A stretch of 64,000 nucleotides of DNA from Rhizohabitans arisaemae. Its GTDB lineage: Bacteria > Actinomycetota > Actinomycetes > Streptosporangiales > Streptosporangiaceae. Shown here one piece after another: positions 33,228 to 40,993 of this stretch. Position 1 is the first letter of the stretch. The number at the start of each line of letters is the position of its first letter. The stretch spans positions 1 through 64,000 of the forward strand of contig NZ_BLRH01000060.1 in assembly GCF_025996515.1 (NCBI RefSeq), read 5' to 3'. The position numbers and the translations under genes are program-made. The notes under the pieces were generated by a model. The model made no database searches and was not told the origin of the DNA. It worked only from the letters and a program-made list of their open reading frames with translations.

Positions 33228-34387
33228 GCCCCGGTGCCGCCGCGCCACGGGACGACGTCCACCTCGGCGCCGTGATGCAGCACGAACACCGGTTCCAGCC
33301 GCGGCGCCGTGATCGAGTTCCCGGCGGCGTCGGGCAGCACCACCTCGTCGGTCTCGGTCACCACCGTGACGTGCGCCGGGCCGCCGACCTCGAGCCGGCC
33401 GTACCCCTCGGTGTCCAGGCCCAGCATCGCGGCCGGGGCCACCGTGGCGCGCCGGACGCACTCCGCCAGGGGCGCGCCCAGCGCGACGAGCTTGGAGACG
33501 CTGGTCAGCAGGTCGAAGACCGGGCCACGCCAGTTGCGGGCGCTCGTGTCCGAGCTGAGCACATCTGGCAGGAAGCCCTCGGCGATCGCCCTGCGCGCCA
33601 CCTCGAAACTCAGATTGCTCTTGCCGTGGGCCGAGTCGAAGAGCACCCCGCGCTCCCGTGCCGCGAGCACCTCCGGCAGCACGGTGTCCCCGTCCAGGAT
33701 GCCGTGCGGCTTGCCGGTGTAGCAGTGCGCCACGACGTCACCGGGCCGCAGATGGCCGAGTACGACCGGGAGCGGCTCCTCGGTCTCCCCGATGTGCACC
33801 ATGAGCGGCAGCCGCGCCTGCTCGGCCAGATCGATCGACTTCTTGAGCAACGGCTCCCACTGGTCGCCCACGACGTCGTCGGAAAGCCGGATCTTGAATC
33901 CGCGTACGACGTCGGGGTTGGCCAGCGCCGTCTCCAGCGCGTCCTCCACGACCAGGGTGCCGGGATTGAGCAGCTCGCCGAACCGGAAGTCGATGAGGCC
34001 GAGGACCGACACGTTGAGAAAGTTCACGATCCGCATGTCCGTGGCGTCGACGACCAGCTTGCGGAACGCGGCGAAGGTCGACGCGCCCGCCGTCCCTGCG
34101 TCGGCCGCCGCGACCACCCCACGGCGCAGATGCGCCTCCTCCGCCGGGGCACCGACCTTCGACACATGCTGAAAAATGTGCGTGTGCCCCTCGACCAGGC
34201 CGGGCAGCACCGTCGAACCGGTGCAGTCGACGACCTTGGCGGCACGGCCGCGCAGGTCGGGTCCGATCGCCGCGATCACGGTGCCGTCGACGGCCACGTC
34301 GAGCCGGGCGTCCGTCCCCGACGCGGGGTCGACGACGGTACCGCCCGCGAGGACGAGGTCATAGGTGGTCTGGCTGGTTTCGGACAT
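33224..34387 (-). CDS. Amidohydrolase/deacetylase-type metallohydrolase
   Basis: 387-residue amidohydrolase related to the dihydroorotase/isoaspartyl-dipeptidase-like group annotated amidohydrolase/deacetylase. PGLVEGHTHIFQHVS has the HxH pair, VVRGFKIRLSDDV the carboxylated Lys, LPLMVHIGETEEP and DVVAHCYTG the later His residues, and DVLSSDTSARNW the metal Asp. It lies between the FAH hydrolase (34 bp) and the aldolase (4-bp overlap). A role in hydrolysing an acylamino or cyclic intermediate is likely but unproven. It differs from the two other amidohydrolase-superfamily genes of this region, so they are not recent copies. Confidence 0.85.
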   Translation of the reverse strand: MSETSQTTYDLVLAGGTVVDPASGTDARLDVAVDGTVIAAIGPDLRGRAAKVVDCTGSTVLPGLVEGHTHIFQHVSKVGAPAEEAHLRRGVVAAADAGTAGASTFAAFRKLVVDATDMRIVNFLNVSVLGLIDFRFGELLNPGTLVVEDALETALANPDVVRGFKIRLSDDVVGDQWEPLLKKSIDLAEQARLPLMVHIGETEEPLPVVLGHLRPGDVVAHCYTGKPHGILDGDTVLPEVLAARERGVLFDSAHGKSNLSFEVARRAIAEGFLPDVLSSDTSARNWRGPVFDLLTSVSKLVALGAPLAECVRRATVAPAAMLGLDTEGYGRLEVGGPAHVTVVTETDEVVLPDAAGNSITAPRLEPVFVLHHGAEVDVVPWRGGTGA

Positions 34388-34421
34388 CCTGGCTCCCAGG
34401 TCTTTCGGCGTCGTGGATGCG

Positions 34422-35255
34422 TCAACCGGCGGGTGCCGCGACGACGGTGGTCAACGGAAGTACGGAATCGATCTCCACCCGGATCTCGTCACCGTCGGCG
34501 AGAAAGGAGCCACGGTCCTGGCCGGTGCCGGCCGGTGTCCCGGTGAGCACGACGTCGCCGGGTTCGAGCGCGGCGAACCACGACAACCGCGCGAGCAGCT
34601 CCGGAATCGGGAAGATCATCCCATCGCTCGTGTCATCCTGGGTCAGCTCGCCGTTGACCCAGGTGCGCACCCGGATCCGGTCCCGGTCGGGGAGGTCCTC
34701 CGGATCCGACACGGACGCACCGAGCGGATTGAAGCCGGGGAAGCTCTTCGCCAGCGTGGGCGCCTGGGTGGCGCGCATGACATCCCGCGCGGTCATGTCG
34801 TTGGCGGCGGTGACCGCGGCGACGGCGGGCCAGACCGCCTCCGGCTCGGCCTGGTACAACCGGCGGCCGACGACCACCGCGATCTCACCCTCGTAGTCCG
34901 GCTCGCGGGTTCTGAGTGCCGGAACGGTCACCACGGCTCCCGGTCCGGCCACCGCCGACGGGGCGCCGAGATAGAGGATCGGCTCGGTCGGCACCGCCCG
35001 CCCGGTGAGCCGCGCCTTGGACAGGTAGTTGAGTCCGACCCCCCAGATCGCCCGCGGCCTGCCCAGCGGAGGCAGCAGCTCGGCGTCGGCCGGCCGAGTC
35101 CGCCCGCGCACCCGGCAGCTCGCCAGTGTCTTGATCGAACCGGTCTGCTCGATCACCGCTCCGATATGCGGAAAAGGCGTGTCAAGCAGGGCAAACGTCT
35201 CGTCCTCAAGCCTGGCAATACCGAGTTTCGTGGTAACCAGCTGCACGTCGGCCAT
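34422..35255 (-). CDS. Fumarylacetoacetate hydrolase family protein
   Basis: 277-residue FAH-family enzyme with a small N-terminal domain and the C-terminal catalytic fold (IWGVGLNYLSKARLTGR, LRTREPDYEGEIAVVVGRRLY with metal-binding Glu residues, TAANDMTARDVMRATQAPTLAKSF with a conserved Asp and Lys, VVLTGTPAGTG). The family includes fumarylpyruvate hydrolase, oxalocrotonate decarboxylase and hydratase-like enzymes of ring-cleavage pathways. First gene of the four-gene lower-pathway operon; a consensus IclR half-site lies 7 bp before its ATG (35262-35271). Confidence 0.9.
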   Translation of the reverse strand: MADVQLVTTKLGIARLEDETFALLDTPFPHIGAVIEQTGSIKTLASCRVRGRTRPADAELLPPLGRPRAIWGVGLNYLSKARLTGRAVPTEPILYLGAPSAVAGPGAVVTVPALRTREPDYEGEIAVVVGRRLYQAEPEAVWPAVAAVTAANDMTARDVMRATQAPTLAKSFPGFNPLGASVSDPEDLPDRDRIRVRTWVNGELTQDDTSDGMIFPIPELLARLSWFAALEPGDVVLTGTPAGTGQDRGSFLADGDEIRVEIDSVLPLTTVVAAPAG

Positions 35256-35261
35256 CTTTCA

Positions 35262-35282
35262 ATGCGAGACGCCGTTCTGTCA
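35262..35282. promoter_or_regulatory. IclR operator-like site O5
   Basis: Left arm ATGCGAGACG exact, centre C, right side beginning CGT but otherwise degenerate. Placed just upstream of the FAH-family start, so binding would block this operon. Confidence 0.55.
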
Positions 35283-35506
35283 AGCGATACGCTCGCGGCA
35301 AGCTCAGGGCTCTTGGACGCGCGTCGCGGACCCCGCCAAGCCACTTTTCCCGGCCGCTTCCGCCCGGCCCCGACAACCGGAATCCCGTCGAGCACCCGGT
35401 GCGACGGACGACACATCGCCTTCACCGCAGGTTCCGGCGTCGTGACCGGCCGCGTTGCAGTCCGGGCGAGCGCATGTCGCCGAGGCCTGTGACCTGCGGG
35501 TTATCC

Positions 35507-35701
35507 TCACCGCCACCAAGGCAAGGGACGAACGTGCACAGGGGCGGGAACACACCCTCGAAGTCTCGCTGGGGTCAACATCAACACCGGCTCACACGCC
35601 TGCGGCCCGAACTCCTCGTTCAGCGCCTTCCCAAACGCCTTCAGCGCCGCCTTCGCGATCGGCCCTGCCTGCCTGCTGGGCCCTGTGAAGGAAACGTTCA
35701 C
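35507..35701 (-). pseudogene. Short-chain dehydrogenase relic
   Basis: A minus-strand frame reads GPIAKAALKAFGKALNEEFGPQ, the helix after the catalytic Tyr-Lys of SDR enzymes. The expected VNTVSPG segment does not follow, and no start or glycine-rich N-terminus is present. It is a short decayed fragment between the catabolic region and the ATPase/DUF4276 pair. The rest of 35283-35734 holds nothing I can name. Confidence 0.45.
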
Positions 35702-35734
35702 GACCTCGCCACCCCCCGGTTACCGGGGGAAGTG

Positions 35735-36346
35735 TCACCCTGCCCGCTCCCCTGTGATCAGGTACTCGACGTCTCGCCAGAGCTTGTCGAACGACGGTGA
35801 GTTCTTCCGGGCCGAATGCAAGTCCATTTGGGCCACCAGACTGGTCTGATGCTTCTTCGGACTGTACGGCCGGCCATCGATTCGACGGTTGGACAGCCAC
35901 TCCTTGCAACCTCGTGGCTGCTCCGGAGCCGCCGGTGCCTGCAGGTCCACGGACAGTCCTGCACAGCCGCGCAGAGAGTCCGCAGCGGCCAGGAACCAGG
36001 CTTCGAACTCGCGATTGGCTAGTACGACAGCGACTCGAAGATCCGGTCGAGCAGCCTGTGCCCGACGCAAAAGCCGAGGACCCAGGTCGGCTGGGCAGTC
36101 ATCGTCAGCGTCGAGCAAGATCAGAAATGCTGTGATCGCATTCGAATCCGAGGCCATGCGGCTGATAGTCGACTCGATTCCGCCTGGCGCGACCATTGAG
36201 GCCCGGCTCATCCGCCAGGGCATGGCGACATCGGCCCACAAGCCGGGCGTGACCTCCGCGACAAGTCGGCGAAGCAGGACAGGTACGGCCTGGACCTCAC
36301 CGTCACCTTCGACGATTGCGGCGATGCGCAGCCGGCTCCCTGTCAT
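35735..36346 (-). CDS. DUF4276 (TOPRIM-like) protein
   Basis: 203-residue protein of the DUF4276 type: IAAIVEGDGEVQAVPVLLRRL at the N-terminus carries the conserved Glu of TOPRIM-like folds, FLILLDADDDCPADLG the DxD acidic cluster, and VVLANREFEAWFLAAADSLRG the family C-terminal signature. Such genes follow AAA ATPase genes and resemble the nuclease half of OLD-type systems. Its ATG overlaps the ATPase stop (36343-36346), so the two form one unit. Likely an effector nuclease controlled by the ATPase in a defence context; this is inference from family and layout. Confidence 0.82.
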   Translation of the reverse strand: MTGSRLRIAAIVEGDGEVQAVPVLLRRLVAEVTPGLWADVAMPWRMSRASMVAPGGIESTISRMASDSNAITAFLILLDADDDCPADLGPRLLRRAQAARPDLRVAVVLANREFEAWFLAAADSLRGCAGLSVDLQAPAAPEQPRGCKEWLSNRRIDGRPYSPKKHQTSLVAQMDLHSARKNSPSFDKLWRDVEYLITGERAG

Positions 36347-37614
36347 GCCCCGGACTCCCCTTCGGAGTCGCCGACAGGCCGGAGCCAGCCCTGCCGGTGA
36401 AACTCTGGGAGCTGATCCGGGTTCTTCCGTAGAACATCCTGCATGTGTCCGCTAAGTGATCCGATCCGGCTCACCCCGGCGTCCATCTCCACGATCCGTA
36501 GCGTGGAGGACTCGGTTTCCTCGCCGTTCAGCAGGTCGGAGCTCTGGGTTGTCGCGATCACCTGAGTGTGGTTCGCCGCTTCGGCCATCGCGGACAGGAC
36601 ACCCGAGACCTTCGCGGGATGTATGGCCAGTTCAGGCTCTTCGAGAGCCACCAAAGGAATCGTGCCGTCCAGTGCGTCCGGCTGGTTCAACGCCGCGAGC
36701 ACACCGATGGCGCGGATTGTTCCTTCGGAGAGTTGCTCGCTCTCAAACACCTCCACGTGTGGATCCCCGGCGTTGACCCTCCCGGCGTTGACCGCTTCCC
36801 AGAACGGCAGGTTCGGGTCACCGGTCCAGAATCGCGCCTGGATGGTCACATAGTCGCCCTGCATGCGGTGGTCCACACCCAGCAGGGAGGGGATCAGCCA
36901 GCGCATCCACCCGTCGACCGAGTCCTTGACCTCCGGGTACCCATCGGAGAGCGCCCGGAGCACCTGCCCGAGATGTTCACCCCGCTCACCCAGCCGAACC
37001 TGCCGGACCCGGGTGTCGTCGAGTCCGCGGAGCTGGGGAGTGTCCAACTCATGGAACCGCATTCCCAGGAGCGCCTGGAGCAGGATGTCGTAGGGCGCAT
37101 AGCGCCCGAGTAGGGGCAGAAGGAGTTCGTCCGGACCCAGCCTGACGCCAGGAGCCACGTCGCCTACCCGACGTTCCCGATCGTCGACGAGACCGACGGC
37201 GTACTCAGCCCGTTCATCCCCTACCGCGAGTATGAGCGTCTCGCCCAGAACGGCGAGCGGAAAGCCGAGCCCCGGAGCCCGGCCTACGCGCACGTGGTAG
37301 GTGGCGTCCCCGCCCGCGAAGGAGAGTTCAAGGGTGATGGAGAACGAGTCAACACCCTCACCTGCGGATTCACGACCTCGCCAGAGGATGGAGTCCAGTC
37401 CGCCCCGCTGCGCGATCGCCCGGGTGGGAGAGAGTGCGAGAGCGTCCCGGACGAATCTGATCGCGTCCAGGAAGTTCGATTTCCCCGCGGCGTTGAATCC
37501 GGCCAAGACGGTGAGCGGCCCCAGCCGGACATCGCACTCGGCGACGGAGCGGAACCCCTGGACCCGGACGCGCGATACGAATGGGCGCGCCGCCTTCTGC
37601 GCATTCGTCGACAC
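36343..37614 (-). CDS. AAA ATPase (AAA_15/AAA_21, OLD-like)
   Basis: 423-residue SMC-like ATPase. VRVQGFRSVAECDVRLGPLT leads to Walker A in AGFNAAGKSNFLDAI; the signature is SEQLSEGTIRAIGVLAAL, Walker B LVALEEPELAIHP, and the switch region QVIATTQSSDLLN. No long coiled coil separates the halves, as in OLD and abortive-infection ATPases. The GTG at 37614 is chosen because GGGGAG lies 5 nt upstream; an ATG at 37638 lacks a site. With the coupled DUF4276 gene it makes a split OLD/PARIS-like pair. It sits beside a tRNA insertion hot spot. Confidence 0.85.
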   Translation of the reverse strand: MSTNAQKAARPFVSRVRVQGFRSVAECDVRLGPLTVLAGFNAAGKSNFLDAIRFVRDALALSPTRAIAQRGGLDSILWRGRESAGEGVDSFSITLELSFAGGDATYHVRVGRAPGLGFPLAVLGETLILAVGDERAEYAVGLVDDRERRVGDVAPGVRLGPDELLLPLLGRYAPYDILLQALLGMRFHELDTPQLRGLDDTRVRQVRLGERGEHLGQVLRALSDGYPEVKDSVDGWMRWLIPSLLGVDHRMQGDYVTIQARFWTGDPNLPFWEAVNAGRVNAGDPHVEVFESEQLSEGTIRAIGVLAALNQPDALDGTIPLVALEEPELAIHPAKVSGVLSAMAEAANHTQVIATTQSSDLLNGEETESSTLRIVEMDAGVSRIGSLSGHMQDVLRKNPDQLPEFHRQGWLRPVGDSEGESGA

Positions 37615-37710
37615 GTTGACTCCCCGTCCACTCGCCACTCACGAGGTACCCATCCGGATCTGATCAGGAAAGAGACTATGCCCACGACGCGCTCTCCGGC
37701 ACAAACGAAA

Positions 37711-37740
37711 TCGCCGACCCGCACCCTGGCGAATCGGCGA
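37711..37740 (-). terminator. Hairpin left of the tRNA remnant
   Basis: Arms TCGCCGA and TCGGCGA with a 16-nt loop, followed on the minus strand by TTTCGTTTG. It lies just beyond the tRNA 3' remnant and is probably the original terminator of tRNA-Arg before the insertion. Confidence 0.5.
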
Positions 37741-37750
37741 CCGTGTTCGA

Positions 37751-37792
37751 GTGCCCCCTGCAAGATTCGAACTTGCGCACCCGGCTCCGGAG
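37751..37792. repeat. Attachment-site copy (tRNA-Arg 3' remnant)
   Basis: 42 bp identical to 40308-40349, i.e. the 3' part of the tRNA-Arg gene up to the anticodon loop. No intact tRNA can form here. It marks the far end of a 2557-bp insertion. Confidence 0.9.
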
Positions 37793-37900
37793 ACCCCTTC
37801 ACGATCATGCGTCTAGGCCGCGAATGGACTACCGCATGCGGCGGCCCTCTGCCCGCACCGATGCTTCCGCGAATACGGGGCCGTGCCTATCCTGCTGTAG

Positions 37901-38740
37901 GTGACTTCAATCGAGCATGAGATCACCTTCCGTACGCTCGACGGCCTCCACCTTGCCGGAACACTCGTCACACCGACCGAACCTTCAGATCACGCGGTCG
38001 TCCTGGTCCATGGTGGTGGAGTGACGCGTCACGAGAGCGGGTTCTTCACCCGGATGGCCTGCGATTTGAGCGACTACGGCTTGGCGTCCCTGCGCTTCGA
38101 CCTGCGCGGCCATGGCGAGAGCGAAGGCAGACAAGAAGAACTGACCCTGTCGACCATCCTCAACGACATCCGCACCGCGCTCCAGCAGCTCCGCGAGGCC
38201 ACCGGAGCCGCCAGACTCAGCTTGCTCGGCACGAGTTTCGGCGGCGGCATCTGCGGCTACTACGCCGCCCACCGACCCGACGAAGTGTCTCGCCTAGTGC
38301 TATTCAATCCCCAGCTCGACTACAAGAAGCGCACCATCGACAGCCGCCCTTACTGGCATGACGACTACCTGGACGAAGACGTCGCCCGCAAACTCACCGA
38401 GCAGGGATCCATCACCTTCACCCCCACCTTGCGGCACGGCCGGCCGCTCCTCAACGAGGTCTTCTGGCTCCAGCCACACACCGCCCTCGGCTTGATCAAG
38501 GCCCCGACCCTCATCTTGCACGGCACCAAAGACACCCTTGTGCCGATCGAGTCTTCCCGCGCCGCAGTGCCCCAGTTCACCGCCCCGTGCGACCTGGTCG
38601 AGGTCGAGGGAGCCCAGCACACTTTTGCCGTCCACGACGACCCGCAATACCTCAACCCCCAGAGCCAAGCGTGGCAGGCGTCGGTAATCCAAACGGTCGC
38701 CGAATGGCTACGTGACGGTCGCGTCCGGTCGCCGTCGTAG
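37901..38740 (+). CDS. Alpha/beta hydrolase
   Basis: 279-residue serine hydrolase. Oxyanion motif VLVHGGGVTRHESGFF, nucleophile elbow LLGTSFGGGICGY (Ser), acid in LILHGTKDTLVPI (Asp), and base in EVEGAQHTFAVHD (His). The fold and the FDLRGHGESEG segment place it with dienelactone-hydrolase-like and carboxylesterase-type proteins. GTG 37901 is the first possible start; no strong RBS is seen. It is cargo of the tRNA-Arg insertion. Substrate unknown. Confidence 0.85.
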   Translation: MTSIEHEITFRTLDGLHLAGTLVTPTEPSDHAVVLVHGGGVTRHESGFFTRMACDLSDYGLASLRFDLRGHGESEGRQEELTLSTILNDIRTALQQLREATGAARLSLLGTSFGGGICGYYAAHRPDEVSRLVLFNPQLDYKKRTIDSRPYWHDDYLDEDVARKLTEQGSITFTPTLRHGRPLLNEVFWLQPHTALGLIKAPTLILHGTKDTLVPIESSRAAVPQFTAPCDLVEVEGAQHTFAVHDDPQYLNPQSQAWQASVIQTVAEWLRDGRVRSPS

Positions 38741-38925
38741 GGTTCGCGGATGGCGTCCAGATCGAACCGGTACCGGCGTTTCTTGACCAGCAGGAAGATA
38801 TCTCGTAGCGGGTTGAGAGCCGGTCCGGGACGGACTGCGGGCATCGCGTTCGGCTTGTGCCACACGATGGCGTTGCTCAGGATCCAGCCGTCCCGCTGGA
38901 GGGGGCGGGTACAGTTCAACGCGCA
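38720..38925 (-). pseudogene. DNA methyltransferase relic
   Basis: A minus-strand frame reads LQRDGWILSNAIVWHKPNAM and then LRDIFLLVKKRRYRFDLDAI followed by REP, typical of the middle of N4/N6-adenine DNA methyltransferases (region after the catalytic motif). No start, catalytic motif or C-terminal part remains, and it overlaps the 3' end of the hydrolase gene. It is a remnant of a mobile element or restriction system within the insertion. Confidence 0.65.
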
Positions 38926-38954
38926 GAACTGACACGTACAAGGCGATCGGGCAG

Positions 38955-39863
38955 TTACCAGGCATCGGCCGGATAGAGCCATGTCAGTGCGGCCAGGCTC
39001 TTGTCGAGGTATTTCTCGTGCCCGGTCTGGAGCCCATAGGCCATGTCCTCCAGCACGCCGCACCTGGCGTAGAAGGCTGCGCGCGCTCTGATCGCCCCGA
39101 CGTCGTGGACGTCGGTTCGGTAGCTGCGAAGAGCCAGGGCAAGAGCGGCGGGGCCCAGGTCGCGGTAAAGGAGGCCGAAGTCATAGGCCGGGTCGACGAT
39201 CGCGGCATCGCTCCAGTCGATGACCCCGGTCACCGTCCAAGCGACCGGGTCGATGAGAACGTGTTCGATCCCCAGGTCGTTGTGGGAGAACACCAGATCA
39301 TGTCGGTCGGCCGGCGGTGGGGTGCCAAGGAACTCCTCCACGGCGGGGCGGTGCACCGTCGGCACCGTTCCGGCGACCGTGGTGTAGGTTTGCGCGGCCT
39401 CCTCCAGCCATAGAGCCGGCGGCTGGTCATCGGTTTCCACCAGGTCGGCCATCCGGCTGACCGGAACGGCATGCAACGCGCTGAGGAACTCGCCGAGCGT
39501 GAGAGCGATCGAGTTGCCGTGGGTTGATCGTTGCGGCAGGGCCACGTCGATCAGTGGGAGGCCGGGGAGCATGAAGTAGGCCAGGCAGCCCTGGTCGGCG
39601 ACCATGAAGCTCGGCTCGGGAACCGGTAGCGGTGACAGGTCCGCGACGGCGGCAAGGAGGCGGGCCTCGTCGTTCACGCGCGCGGCCCGGCCCGCCGGAT
39701 CGGACTCCTTGCTGAAACGGACGATCAACTCGTCGTTGACCTGGAAGGCGATGTTGTCCTCACCTTCGCCGAGCAGCACCAACGAGTCGATCCGATAGCC
39801 GGGCAGGTGCTTGGCCACCACGTCACGGACGCCTGCGGCCCAACCGCGATTCCGGCTTCCCAT
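38955..39863 (-). CDS. Aminoglycoside phosphotransferase-family kinase
   Basis: 302-residue APH/choline-kinase-like phosphotransferase. LLGEGEDNIAFQVNDELIVRF is the nucleotide-binding start with the Lys-equivalent position in strand 3; HDLVFSHNDLGIEHVLID is Brenner's motif (HxD with the catalytic Asp), and TGVIDWSDAAIVDPAYDF the metal-binding Asp. The HNDLGxEH form occurs in macrolide and related kinases. ATG 39863 (MGSRNRGW) is taken as start; the upstream frame to 39983 is not conserved-looking. It may confer antibiotic resistance or act on a metabolite. Cargo of the tRNA-Arg insertion. Confidence 0.85.
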   Translation of the reverse strand: MGSRNRGWAAGVRDVVAKHLPGYRIDSLVLLGEGEDNIAFQVNDELIVRFSKESDPAGRAARVNDEARLLAAVADLSPLPVPEPSFMVADQGCLAYFMLPGLPLIDVALPQRSTHGNSIALTLGEFLSALHAVPVSRMADLVETDDQPPALWLEEAAQTYTTVAGTVPTVHRPAVEEFLGTPPPADRHDLVFSHNDLGIEHVLIDPVAWTVTGVIDWSDAAIVDPAYDFGLLYRDLGPAALALALRSYRTDVHDVGAIRARAAFYARCGVLEDMAYGLQTGHEKYLDKSLAALTWLYPADAW

Positions 39864-40255
39864 GCCACGACTGTAGGGCTCTGGATCGTTGAGCGGCGGT
39901 CGGTACGATCCAGGGACGATCAGGGATCGACGCAGGGAGGCAGGGATAACTCCCTGACTACTTCCCCTAGCCCTGACCAGCATGGATAGCCCCCAGAGAG
40001 GCAGGGGAGCGCATCACGGGCGGGGTCGGAGGCACCGATCATCGGAGGCATGGATCCCGACCTTGACCAGCTGGTCACCGGCATAGTCGCGCAGGGCTTG
40101 GACGAGTGTGAGGCCCGCCGAACCGCTGCCGACGCGATCCGAACCGTCCGGGGCCGGTAGCGGCTGAAGCCCGCGAGGATCGGTACGCCCCTGGTACGTA
40201 ATCAGTGGCACATGTTCGATTGACCTGGCATTTTGTGGCACGCCCCGGACCGCAA
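39864..40255. other. Gene-poor right end of the insertion
   Basis: No integrase, excisionase or replication gene. A short plus-strand frame (ATG 40050 to stop 40160, MDPDLDQLVTGIVAQGLDEC and onwards, about 36 residues) looks coding-like, but its GGAGG is only one base from the ATG. It could be a small protein or the tail of a lost gene. Confidence 0.35.
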
Positions 40256-40281
40256 AATGGCCAGCGTTTCCGCTGGCCATT
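40256..40281 (-). terminator. Terminator downstream of tRNA-Arg
   Basis: Perfect 11-bp stem (AATGGCCAGCG / CGCTGGCCATT) with a TTTC loop, followed on the minus strand by TTTTGCGG. Lies 27 bp past the tRNA 3' end. Confidence 0.85.
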
Positions 40282-40307
40282 GCCGGGTTTTGCCTGGTCG
40301 AGCCTGT

Positions 40308-40349
40308 GTGCCCCCTGCAAGATTCGAACTTGCGCACCCGGCTCCGGAG
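40308..40349. repeat. Attachment-site copy within intact tRNA-Arg
   Basis: Exact match of 37751-37792; integration here preserved a complete tRNA gene. Confidence 0.9.
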
Positions 40350-40380
40350 GCCGGTGCTCTATCCCCTGAGCTAAGGGGGC
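40309..40380 (-). tRNA. tRNA-Arg (anticodon CCG)
   Basis: 72-nt cloverleaf: acceptor GCCCCCT/AGGGGGC with discriminator A, D arm with GCTCAGGGGATAGAGC, anticodon stem CCGGC/GCCGG around loop CTCCGGA (anticodon CCG), and T arm GCAAG-TTCGAAT-CTTGC. CCA is not encoded. Its 3' half is the attachment site of the neighbouring insertion. Confidence 0.96.
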
Positions 40381-40485
40381 TCGACGGAGAAAAGGTTACC
40401 AGGATCGGAGGAGCGTTCGCGCCCACCGGACCGAACCGGGCTGATAGAACGTAATCGTTACCCGCATCCGTGGGGAAACCCGCAC

Positions 40486-40929
40486 GTGAACGGCTGGAAT
40501 CGGGCTAGCCTCGCGGCCGTGGCGGAGGTACTGGAGCAACAGGGGCGGGCCGTGGGACGCGTACTGGTTGTGGACGACGACGAGGTCATCCGGCATCTGA
40601 TCGCGGTCAACCTCACCCTGGAGGGGTTCGACGTGTCGACCGCGGTCGACGGTCAGGACTGCCTGGAGCGGGTGGAGAGCGTCGATCCCGACGTGATCAC
40701 CCTGGATGTCATGATGCCGCGGATGGACGGCTGGATGACGGCGACGCGGCTGCGGGACACCCCGGAGACGAGTCATATCAAGGTGGTCTTGATCACTGCT
40801 CGCGCGCAGGCCGACGACAAGCGGCGCGGGCTCGACATCGGTGTCGACGCCTACCTGACCAAGCCGTTCGATCCAGCCGAGCTCATCCAGGTTGTGCGTG
40901 ATCTGGCGGAGGCCGCCGAACCACGCTGA
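40486..40929 (+). CDS. Single-domain response regulator
   Basis: CheY-like receiver with no output domain, at most 147 residues. Acidic pocket VLVVDDDEV, phosphoacceptor Asp in VITLDVMMPRMDGW, Thr in VVLITARAQ, and Lys in DAYLTKPFDPAEL. The start is uncertain: GTG 40486 gives the longest product, but GTG 40519 or 40552 would begin closer to the receiver fold. No kinase is adjacent, so it probably receives phosphate from a distant histidine kinase. Convergent with the MFS gene (64 bp apart). Confidence 0.88.
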   Translation: MNGWNRASLAAVAEVLEQQGRAVGRVLVVDDDEVIRHLIAVNLTLEGFDVSTAVDGQDCLERVESVDPDVITLDVMMPRMDGWMTATRLRDTPETSHIKVVLITARAQADDKRRGLDIGVDAYLTKPFDPAELIQVVRDLAEAAEPR

Positions 40930-40993
40930 ACGCCGTACGGGCACCGGCGCGACCCGGGCGGCAGTCGAGGCCCGTCCCGCACCCGGCCGACGA

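Noticed and set aside
36343-37614. RecF/SMC recombination protein
   Set aside because: Walker A and B lie in a short AAA_15-like protein without RecF features, and it is coupled to a DUF4276 partner.
37614-40308. Intact integrative element with integrase
   Set aside because: No integrase, excisionase or replication gene in any frame; only att-like repeats and cargo remain.
40014-40337. 107-residue frame overlapping tRNA-Arg on the minus strand
   Set aside because: It reads through the tRNA and its terminator hairpin and has no RBS or family similarity.
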